The notes below the pieces were generated by a model. It was given only the letters and a program-made list of their open reading frames with translations, was not told the origin of the DNA and searched no databases. 5,474 nt of DNA from Candidatus Nealsonbacteria bacterium CG08_land_8_20_14_0_20_36_22 (GTDB lineage: Bacteria > Patescibacteriota > Minisyncoccia > Minisyncoccales > GWA2-38-27): positions 1 through 5,474 of the forward strand of contig PEYC01000035.1 of NCBI GenBank assembly GCA_002774555.1, written 5' to 3'. The translations under genes were made by a program, and so were the position numbers. Each line of letters starts with the position of its first letter. Position 1 is the first letter of the stretch. Shown here in pieces: positions 1 through 5,023 of this stretch.

Positions 1-466
1 TAAATTCCCCAGCCAAGTGGAGTTAGTGAATAAGTCTGTTCATATTGCTACCATAACCAGTAAAAAAACAGAGTTGGATATGGAAATTCAGATTGAAAAA
101 GGCATAGGTTATGAATCAGTGGAGCGGAGAAAAAGGCAGGGGAAGTTGGAGATAGGACTAATTCCGCTTGATGCTATTTTTAGTCCGGTTGAGAGAGTGA
201 GCTATAAAGTAGAGAATATGCGAGTTGGGGAGAGAACAGATTTTAATAGATTGTATTTGGACATTACGACTGACGGAACGATTACCCCAGAGCAAGCTTT
301 TTCCCGAGCATCCGAAATTTTAATAGAACACTTCTCTTTGTTTACTAGTATTTTTATTCAAAAGCCCAAAAAAGAAGAAAAAATCACTGATTTTAAAAAA
401 GTAAAAACTGAAAAAAAAGCCAAAAAGAAAGAAAAGCAAGGAAAAAAGAAAAAAACAAAAAAGTAA
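1..466 (+). CDS. rpoA: RNA polymerase subunit alpha, 3' part (N-terminal domain end, no CTD)
   Basis: This is the 3' end of the gene for the alpha subunit, which dimerises to scaffold RNA polymerase assembly. The frame is open from base 2 with no stop back to the window edge, so the true start lies upstream; 154 residues are visible. The visible part matches the end of the alpha N-terminal domain: RGYES-like loop (KGIGYESVE), the hallmark FSPVERVSYKVE block, RTDFNRL, and DGTITPEQAFSRASEILIEH. In typical bacteria a linker and a helix-hairpin-helix C-terminal domain follow. Here the protein instead ends in about 36 residues, 19 of them lysine. Stop TAA is at 464-466 and rplQ starts one base later, so no room remains for a CTD. 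The neighbours (rplQ, rplM, rpsI) give the usual alpha-operon context. Identity is secure; loss of the CTD is read directly from the sequence. Confidence 0.96.
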   Translation, partial: KFPSQVELVNKSVHIATITSKKTELDMEIQIEKGIGYESVERRKRQGKLEIGLIPLDAIFSPVERVSYKVENMRVGERTDFNRLYLDITTDGTITPEQAFSRASEILIEHFSLFTSIFIQKPKKEEKITDFKKVKTEKKAKKKEKQGKKKKTKK

Positions 467-467
467 T

Positions 468-818
468 ATGCGCAAACTTAAAAAAGGCAGGAAATTATCA
501 AGAAAAAGAAATCAAAGAAAAGCTCTTTTAAGAATTTTAGCGAGAGCGCTTTTTCTACGAGAGAAAATAAAAACTACAGAGGCAAAAGCAAAAGAACTTC
601 GCCCCTTTGCAGAAAAAATAATAACCCGGGCTAAAAAAGATGACTTGAATTCTTTGAGAATTTTAGCAAAATATTTTTCCAAGGATTTAGTAAAAAAATT
701 AATTGCTGAAATTGGCCCAAGATATAAAGAGAGAAAAGGAGGATATACCAGGATTATTAAGTTGGGTCCCAGGCACTCAGACGGGGCGAGGATGGCGATT
801 ATAGAACTTGTTAAATAA
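468..818 (+). CDS. rplQ: Large ribosomal subunit protein bL17
   Basis: Ribosomal protein L17 of the 50S subunit, 116 residues, somewhat shorter than the roughly 120-130 common in bacteria. Family signatures are the basic N-terminus (MRKLKKGRKLSRKRNQRKAL), the KIKTTEAKAKELRPFAE segment (about residues 33-49) and the C-terminal block GPRYKERKGGYTRI (83-96) ending in MAIIELVK. The ATG at 468 is one base after the rpoA stop (TAATATG) and gives the expected L17 N-terminus, so the start is well fixed. No Shine-Dalgarno motif precedes it, only an A-rich tract that also codes for the RpoA tail, which suggests translation coupled to rpoA. Its stop codon overlaps the base of the long hairpin in the following spacer. 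An open frame on the opposite strand across this gene is a shadow. Confidence 0.97.
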   Translation: MRKLKKGRKLSRKRNQRKALLRILARALFLREKIKTTEAKAKELRPFAEKIITRAKKDDLNSLRILAKYFSKDLVKKLIAEIGPRYKERKGGYTRIIKLGPRHSDGARMAIIELVK

Positions 819-932
819 TTTTGAATTTCCAATTTTGAATTTTGAATCAATTATGAATTTTTAATTTTTAAACCGTTTCAAAATTCAGTCATTAAAAATT
901 TATTCGAAATTCGAAATTAAAAATTCGAAATT
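817..932 (+). repeat. Long imperfect inverted repeat/hairpin between rplQ and rplM
   Basis: The 116-bp rplQ-rplM spacer is almost entirely one imperfect inverted repeat. The outer stem pairs 817-852 with 897-932: 36 positions, with mismatches at 829/920, 830/919 and 848/901 and G-U pairs at 822/927, 836/913 and 843/906. The inner 853-896 is AT-rich and may pair weakly. The left arm carries three copies of TTTTGAAT (819, 833, 840) and the right arm three copies of ATTCGAAA (902, 909, 923). It begins on the rplQ stop codon and ends two bases before the rplM ATG. It could be a dispersed intergenic element, a leader structure affecting rplM translation, or a processing site. There is no GC-rich stem followed by a long T-run, so it is not a standard terminator. 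The structure is seen; its role is unknown. Confidence 0.75.
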
Positions 933-934
933 TT

Positions 935-1303
935 ATGCAACGTAATACTCACACAATCGATGCCACAAATAAAGTTTTAGGGCGCTTAGCTACGCAGATA
1001 GTTGTTCTTTTACGTGGTAAAAACAAGCCCGATTTTGTTCCTAACAAAGATATGGGTGGTTTTGTGGTTGTTAAAAATTTTAATAAAATAAAATTAACCG
1101 GTAAAAAACTAGACAAGAAGATTTATTATCATCATACTGGCTATTTAGGAGGATTGAAAGGAATTTCCCTGAAAAAACTTTTTGAAAAAAATCCGACTCA
1201 GGCCTTAAGAAAAGCAGTTTTTGGAATGTTGCCGAAAAATAAACTCAGGACTAAACAAATTAAACGTCTAAAAATAGAAACTAATGAAGAAGCCAACAAC
1301 TAA
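935..1303 (+). CDS. rplM: Large ribosomal subunit protein uL13
   Basis: Ribosomal protein L13 of the 50S subunit, 122 residues against about 142 in E. coli. Recognisable blocks are HTIDATNKVLGRLAT (6-20), LRGKNKPDFVPNKDMGG (26-42), LTGKKLDKKIYYHHTGYLGG (54-73) and AVFGMLPKNKLR (94-105). The N-terminus lacks about a dozen residues that precede the DATxKxLGRLA motif in E. coli, and the C-terminus is also trimmed. The ATG at 935 directly follows the right arm of the spacer hairpin and no Shine-Dalgarno sequence is visible. The downstream gene rpsI overlaps its last 20 bases, the conserved rplM-rpsI pairing. In E. coli L13 can repress its own operon at the leader; whether the hairpin serves that purpose here is speculation. 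Confidence 0.97.
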   Translation: MQRNTHTIDATNKVLGRLATQIVVLLRGKNKPDFVPNKDMGGFVVVKNFNKIKLTGKKLDKKIYYHHTGYLGGLKGISLKKLFEKNPTQALRKAVFGMLPKNKLRTKQIKRLKIETNEEANN

Positions 1304-1736
1304 AAAAACTATCACAGCGAAAAAGAAGATTGAGAAACCAAAACCCGCTAAGTATTTTGAGGCGGTTGGTAGACGAAAGACAGCAGTTGCCAGGGTACGG
1401 CTTTTTACTCAAGGAGAGAAATTAATTTTGGTCAACGAAAAGCCATGCCGAGAATATTTCCCAACCTTAGAGCTTCAGCAGATTATTAATTCCTCTCTTG
1501 AAAAAATGAAGGCCTTTGATAAGTTTAGGATTTCGGCTAAAGTAAAGGGCGGGGGGATTTGTGCTCAAGCAGAAGCTGTGAGACATGGTATATCCAGGGC
1601 TTTAGTGAAATTTAGTCCGGATTTTAGAAAACGGCTAAGAAAAGCGGGTTATTTAACCCGCGATTCCAGAATGCGAGAAAGAAAGAAATTTGGCCTCAAG
1701 CGCGCCCGCCGCGCCCCCCAGTGGTCAAAACGCTAA
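1284..1736 (+). CDS. rpsI: Small ribosomal subunit protein uS9
   Basis: Ribosomal protein S9 of the 30S subunit, 150 residues. Its C-terminal tail reaches toward the P-site tRNA in known ribosomes. Signatures are AVGRRKTAVARVRLF (27-41), VKGGGICAQAEAVRHGISRAL (87-107) and AGYLTRDSRMRERKKFG (121-137), with the conserved SKR terminus intact. The ATG at 1284 is the only ATG, GTG or TTG in this frame before the conserved core. It lies inside rplM, giving a 20-nt overlap, and yields a lysine-rich extension of about 23 residues (MKKPTTKKTITAKKKIEKPK...) that E. coli S9 lacks. No Shine-Dalgarno site is visible, so coupling to rplM translation is likely. The last codons (about 1699-1724) are unusually GC-rich for the window because of CGC, GCC and CCC codons in the conserved basic tail. 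Confidence 0.97.
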   Translation: MKKPTTKKTITAKKKIEKPKPAKYFEAVGRRKTAVARVRLFTQGEKLILVNEKPCREYFPTLELQQIINSSLEKMKAFDKFRISAKVKGGGICAQAEAVRHGISRALVKFSPDFRKRLRKAGYLTRDSRMRERKKFGLKRARRAPQWSKR

Positions 1737-1737
1737 T

Positions 1738-2436
1738 ATGCTTAAGGAACTTATTGATAAATATTATTTGGATAGACAGAAAGATAAAGCCCAGACCAGC
1801 TTTTATGTTTCAGAGGCAGGGAAGTGTCCTCGGACTGTTTTTTTTAAATTCAAAAATGCTCCCAGGAAAGAGATGGAAGCGAATATTTTGAGATTATTTG
1901 ACCACGGAGACCATATGCACCAACTTATAATGAAGCCCTTGCTTTCAATAAGAGATGTTCATGTGGTTTGCTCCGAAATAGAGATCCCGCCCCAGCAGTT
2001 AGTACGGGGCAGGGCAGATGCTATAATCAGCGACGGCAAACAACTTTATGTTTTAGATATTAAAAGTATGAATAGTATGATTTTCAAAAACTTAACCCAA
2101 CCAAAACCGGAAAACATCTCTCAGCTTCAGTTATATTTGCATTATTTCAAAATACCAAAAGGAATCCTGCTTTATGTTGATAAGGATAAATTAGAATTAA
2201 AAGAGTTTCTGGTAAATTACAATAAAATTCAGGCAGAGACGATTTTAAAACAATTGACAGTTCTTAAGAACCGAATTGATTCTAATATTATACCATCACG
2301 TCTGCCGGATTATCCGGACAACTGGCAGTGTAATTACTGCCAATTTAGAGAAATTTGCGACTTGGGCGAGCCGGACGAGATGGATTGGAAAAACTTCAAA
2401 GCGAGAATTCAAGGCGTTAATTCTTCTGAAACATAG
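1738..2436 (+). CDS. Cas4/RecB-like PD-(D/E)XK nuclease with putative Fe-S cysteines
   Basis: A probable DNA nuclease of the PD-(D/E)XK superfamily, closest in layout to Cas4 and the RecB/AddB nuclease domain; 232 residues. In order: Cys30 in EAGKCPR; GDHMH (57-61, motif I GxxxH); GRAD (91-94, motif II Asp94); VLDIKS (105-110, motif III D-x-K with Asp107 and Lys109); QLQLY (129-133, QxxxY); and the C-terminal cluster C198-x2-C201-x5-C207. Cys30 plus these three cysteines fit the [4Fe-4S] arrangement of Cas4-type enzymes. The ATG at 1738 is one base after the rpsI stop (TAATATG). The frame stays open upstream, but that would add 16 residues read from the conserved S9 tail, so 1738 is preferred. 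No cas genes or CRISPR repeats are nearby. It ends 37 bases before an intrinsic terminator and overlaps the opposing gene by 28 nt. The true substrate is unknown; DNA repair or processing of imported DNA is possible. Confidence 0.85.
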   Translation: MLKELIDKYYLDRQKDKAQTSFYVSEAGKCPRTVFFKFKNAPRKEMEANILRLFDHGDHMHQLIMKPLLSIRDVHVVCSEIEIPPQQLVRGRADAIISDGKQLYVLDIKSMNSMIFKNLTQPKPENISQLQLYLHYFKIPKGILLYVDKDKLELKEFLVNYNKIQAETILKQLTVLKNRIDSNIIPSRLPDYPDNWQCNYCQFREICDLGEPDEMDWKNFKARIQGVNSSET

Positions 2437-3686
2437 AGATTTGCTTCAGATAGAACATAGAGTTTTTTATTAGCCCAGAATATTTCTGGGTTTTTAAATT
2501 CTGCCAGTTCAACAATGTTTATTTTATCGCGGTCGTCAATCTCAGCGATTTTTATTTTATTATTGGTCTTGAAAATTAGATAATGGTTGGTATACCAAAA
2601 GATATCGCCGACTTCTTCTGAAAAACGAGTTATAAATAATTTTTCGCCTTTTTCTTTTTGTGGCTGGTCGTATTTTTTTTCTAAAAATAAAACCCAAATT
2701 TCATGACCGTTGGCATAAACAAGCCTTTGGGAGTCCGGGGAAAATTTAAAACTTTTAATTGGTTGGAAAAGTTTTTGGAATGATTTTGTATTTTCGTCAA
2801 AGACATATAAAATATCTTCTTCTTGCAAAAGAATATTAGAGCCCGAAGCTGTAATTTCATATTTTGTTTCTTTTTTTATTTCATAAGGAATTAGATTTAA
2901 TCTCGCTTCATTTTTAAAAAGAAAGCCGGAGTCATCAAGATAGTAAACATCATCACCAGAAATAGTTAAAGCAACCACCTCTTTTTTCAAAGGAGAAGGC
3001 AAAAAGAACTCTTCGGGTTTTTCCAGAGAGCCAAGAGAAGTTAAAACCGGAGGAATTTTGTCTATTTCTAAAAGATAATAATTAATCCTTTCTTTAAGAC
3101 CTATTTCCAGTAAGATTTTTTTTGAATCCGGGGAAAATTTTAAGCCAAATAACTCAACTTCTTCTTGAGAAATATCTTTCTTTGAAATGAGATGGCTTTT
3201 GACATTTTTATCTATTTCAAAAAGCTTTAAAGCCCAACCTTCTTCTGTTTTTTCTTTAAGAATTATTTTTTTATCGTTCGTGGAAAAGAAAAGAGCTTCT
3301 ACGTTTTTATTGAGCAAATTAAATTTTGGATCTTTGGGAACTAAAACAATGTTTTTTGACTCTGTTACTTCTCTTTTATTAATTTCCAAGTTTTTCTGCC
3401 AACCATAAAAGCCATCTTTTTTAATTTCAACATTATATTTTTTCGGTTTTAAATTTTCCAGAAGAACCGAAGAGAAAAAAAGGTCAGTTTTCTTTTTAAA
3501 TTTATCGTCAAGGTAGACTTCGGCGTTCTTTGGCCAAACCTTAAAATAAAAAACGCCGGGCTGGATTATGCTTTTTGTGTTCCAATCAAACCGCCAGCCC
3601 AAGCAATACAAAACAGTCAAGGGAGTCGCAATCAAAAACAGGACTAACAAAATTAAAAATAAAACAGTCCGTCTCTTGTAGGTCAT
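2409..3686 (-). CDS. Membrane-anchored PEGA-domain protein with probable beta-propeller region
   Basis: A predicted surface protein of 425 residues with no gene name I recognise. A short positive N-terminus (MTYKRR) precedes one hydrophobic helix (about 7-29), which predicts a signal anchor with the bulk of the protein outside the membrane. Residues about 42-117 look like a PEGA domain: PGVFYFKVWPKNAEVYLDD, then YNVEIKKDGFYGWQKNLEI and a closing beta segment. The rest (about 125-425) is rich in short beta-strand-like stretches. It twice shows the F-SPDS motif of TolB/WD40-type propeller blades (FSPDS at 184-188 and 315-319), so an irregular beta-propeller is likely. Single-TM PEGA/propeller proteins recur in Parcubacteria-type genomes, where their role is unclear; wall binding or protein-protein contact is possible. 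The ATG at 3686 sits beside a well-placed promoter and has no visible Shine-Dalgarno site. The stop is TGA at 2411-2409. The last nine codons overlap the convergent nuclease gene. Confidence 0.8.
   Translation of the reverse strand: MTYKRRTVLFLILLVLFLIATPLTVLYCLGWRFDWNTKSIIQPGVFYFKVWPKNAEVYLDDKFKKKTDLFFSSVLLENLKPKKYNVEIKKDGFYGWQKNLEINKREVTESKNIVLVPKDPKFNLLNKNVEALFFSTNDKKIILKEKTEEGWALKLFEIDKNVKSHLISKKDISQEEVELFGLKFSPDSKKILLEIGLKERINYYLLEIDKIPPVLTSLGSLEKPEEFFLPSPLKKEVVALTISGDDVYYLDDSGFLFKNEARLNLIPYEIKKETKYEITASGSNILLQEEDILYVFDENTKSFQKLFQPIKSFKFSPDSQRLVYANGHEIWVLFLEKKYDQPQKEKGEKLFITRFSEEVGDIFWYTNHYLIFKTNNKIKIAEIDDRDKINIVELAEFKNPEIFWANKKLYVLSEANLYVSEELTP
2474..2495 (+). terminator. Intrinsic terminator closing the rpoA-rplQ-rplM-rpsI-nuclease unit
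   Basis: A perfect 7-bp stem CCCAGAA (2474-2480) / TTCTGGG (2484-2490) with a TAT loop is followed directly by TTTTT (2491-2495). The stem can be extended by G-U and A-T pairs at 2473/2491 and 2472/2492. On the minus strand the hairpin is not followed by a T-run, so it works for + strand transcripts only. It lies within the coding sequence of the minus-strand PEGA gene, over codons for residues around 400-407. Confidence 0.85.
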
Positions 3687-3722
3687 ATATTTAATTTTAC
3701 TTTAATTTATTAAACTTGCCAA
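3687..3722 (-). promoter_or_regulatory. Sigma70-like promoter for the PEGA gene, predicting a leaderless mRNA
   Basis: Read on the minus strand: -35 TTGGCA (3722-3717, 5/6 to consensus), a 17-bp spacer, and -10 TAAAAT (3699-3694, 5/6). Standard spacing puts the start site at about 3687 or 3686, so the transcript would begin at the ATG (3686) or one base before it. Predicted from hexamers only. Confidence 0.6.
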
Positions 3723-3726
3723 GTTT
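3712..3726. promoter_or_regulatory. 15-bp palindrome at the centre of the divergent promoter region
   Basis: AAACTTG-C-CAAGTTT is a perfect 7-1-7 inverted repeat centred on 3719. The centre of the 64-bp intergenic region is 3718.5, so the two almost coincide. The palindrome contains both -35 hexamers, which overlap each other. It could be an operator for a dimeric regulator, or simply the geometry that lets one -35 segment serve two promoters. No regulator gene is in the window. Confidence 0.5.
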
Positions 3727-3750
3727 TGGGTTTTGGATTAAGATAAAAAT
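3716..3750 (+). promoter_or_regulatory. Sigma70-like promoter for murA, predicting a leaderless mRNA
   Basis: -35 TTGCCA (3716-3721, 5/6 to consensus), a 17-bp spacer, and -10 TAAGAT (3739-3744, 4/6). Six bases separate the -10 from the ATG at 3751, so the expected +1 is the A of the start codon. No Shine-Dalgarno sequence is present, which fits leaderless initiation. It would also drive mreB. Predicted from hexamers only. Confidence 0.6.
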
Positions 3751-5022
3751 ATGGCAGAGAAATTTATTATATATGGCGGCAGGCCCCTTAAGGGAGAGGT
3801 TGAGATAAGGGGGGCAAAAAATGCTGCTTTTCCAATTTTAGCGTCCACTCTTTTAACTAAAGAACCTTGTATTATTGATAATTTACCCCTGATTGAAGAT
3901 GTTTTTAAAATGCTTAAGATTTTAGAAAAAATGGGAGCTGAAGTTTGTTGGGAAGGGAAGAGAAAAATTAAAATAAATTGTTCAAAAATTAAACCGTGGC
4001 AAATTCCCTTTGATTTGGTTGGCTGTTTTCGGGGTTCAATTTTGCTTTTAGGTCCCTTGCTGGCACGATTTGGCAAATTAAAAATTCCGCCACCCGGCGG
4101 CTGCCTAATTGGAGCCAGACCTATTGATACTCATCTGGATGCTTTCTCCCAACTGGGATTTAAGTTATTAATAAAGGATAATTTTTATTATTTTAGACAA
4201 GGAAAAAGAAAAAAAGGGCCTGGCGAAGTAATTCTTGACGAATTCAGCGTAACTGCCACAGAAAATGTTCTTTTGTTTTCTGCTTTAAGTTCTGAGAAAA
4301 CGATTTTAAGGATTGCAGACCAGGACTATCAAGTCCAGGAGTTAATTAGAGTTCTTGGAAAGATGGGGGTTAAAATTAAAGGTTCAGGAGTTCATAGTTT
4401 GGAGATTATGGGGACAGATAATCCTAAGGGTTTTCAGCATACTATAATTTCAGACCCCATTGAAACAGGCACTTTTATTGTGGCTAGTTTAGCAACCCAA
4501 GGAGAAGTTTTAATTAAAAAGGCTGAGTTGTCATTTCTTACTCTTTTTCTAAAAAAATTGAAGGATTTTGGCGCTAAATTTAGAATTTTAGACCAGCAGA
4601 CAATTAAGGTCTTGCCCTCAAAGAATCTTAAGATAGACAAAATTCAGAGCTTGCCTTATCCCGGGATTCATTCTGATTTACAGCCAGAATTAGGAGTTTT
4701 AGCCACTCAGACAGAAGGAGCAACCTTGATTCACGACCCTTTGTTTGAAGGACGTTTGAAATATCTTGAAGAATTAAATAAAATGGGGGCAGATATTATT
4801 TTTTGCGACCCTCACCGGGCAATTGTTTACGGCCCTACCCAGCTCCAAGGAATTGAAATTCCCAGCCCAGACCTGAGGGCAGGGGCAGCCCTAATTATTG
4901 CGGGATTAATAGCGAAGGGCAAAACAGTTATTAAAAATATTTATCAGATTGACAGAGGATACGAAAAAATAGAAGAACGTCTGCAGAGGTTGGGAGCAGA
5001 CATAAAAAGAGTTAAAAACTAA
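3751..5022 (+). CDS. murA: UDP-N-acetylglucosamine 1-carboxyvinyltransferase
   Basis: MurA transfers the enolpyruvyl group of phosphoenolpyruvate to UDP-GlcNAc in the cytoplasm, the first committed step of peptidoglycan precursor synthesis. The protein is 423 residues, close to the 419 of E. coli, and complete. Key features by alignment from memory with E. coli MurA: GAKNAA near the start with Lys23 (E. coli Lys22), Arg94, PPGGCLIGARP with catalytic Cys118 (Cys115) and Arg123 (Arg120), SVTATEN (166-172), DPIETGTF (235-242), the catalytic Asp in HSDLQ (Asp309, E. coli Asp305), and DRGYEKIE with Arg402 (Arg397). All expected active-site residues appear present. A cysteine at the fosfomycin target position suggests a drug-sensitive form, by inference. 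The ATG at 3751 gives the normal N-terminus. It is transcribed away from the PEGA gene, and mreB follows after one base. Confidence 0.97.
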   Translation: MAEKFIIYGGRPLKGEVEIRGAKNAAFPILASTLLTKEPCIIDNLPLIEDVFKMLKILEKMGAEVCWEGKRKIKINCSKIKPWQIPFDLVGCFRGSILLLGPLLARFGKLKIPPPGGCLIGARPIDTHLDAFSQLGFKLLIKDNFYYFRQGKRKKGPGEVILDEFSVTATENVLLFSALSSEKTILRIADQDYQVQELIRVLGKMGVKIKGSGVHSLEIMGTDNPKGFQHTIISDPIETGTFIVASLATQGEVLIKKAELSFLTLFLKKLKDFGAKFRILDQQTIKVLPSKNLKIDKIQSLPYPGIHSDLQPELGVLATQTEGATLIHDPLFEGRLKYLEELNKMGADIIFCDPHRAIVYGPTQLQGIEIPSPDLRAGAALIIAGLIAKGKTVIKNIYQIDRGYEKIEERLQRLGADIKRVKN

Positions 5023-5023
5023 A

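Noticed and set aside
442..462. A-runs in the rpoA tail, considered as a phase-variation or frameshift site.
   Set aside because: A slip would only alter the last few residues before running into rplQ; there is no alternative domain to gain. Kept only as a sequencing-error caution.
512..850. Open frame on the minus strand across rplQ.
   Set aside because: It mirrors a secure ribosomal-protein gene, shows no recognisable family, and runs into the hairpin spacer; a shadow frame.
1644..1661. Perfect 7-bp hairpin GCGGGTT-ATTT-AACCCGC inside rpsI.
   Set aside because: It codes for the conserved S9 AGYLTRD segment and has no T-run after it; coding constraint plus chance is enough.
1699..1724. Short GC-rich patch in an AT-rich window, considered as a sign of transfer.
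   Set aside because: It encodes the conserved Arg/Ala/Pro-rich S9 tail and is far too short to indicate foreign DNA.
1690..1737. Upstream extension of the nuclease frame into the end of rpsI.
   Set aside because: The added 16 residues come from the alternative frame of the conserved S9 tail. The ATG at 1738 has the same 1-nt junction as other genes here.
2302..2342. Nested inverted repeats (CCGGA-TTA-TCCGG and TGGCAGT-GTAATT-ACTGCCA), considered as a terminator for the minus-strand gene.
   Set aside because: Neither stem is followed by a T-run on either strand, and the second encodes the Cys-x2-Cys motif of the nuclease.
2430..2462. Direct repeat AACATAGAG, 24 nt apart, giving a second in-frame TAG after the nuclease stop.
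   Set aside because: On the minus strand it encodes the repeated LYV segments at the end of the PEGA protein, so it is explained by coding; too short to suggest programmed read-through.
3738..4076. Open frame on the minus strand across the murA start.
   Set aside because: It overlaps the conserved murA N-terminus, has no motif or promoter, and is best explained as a shadow.
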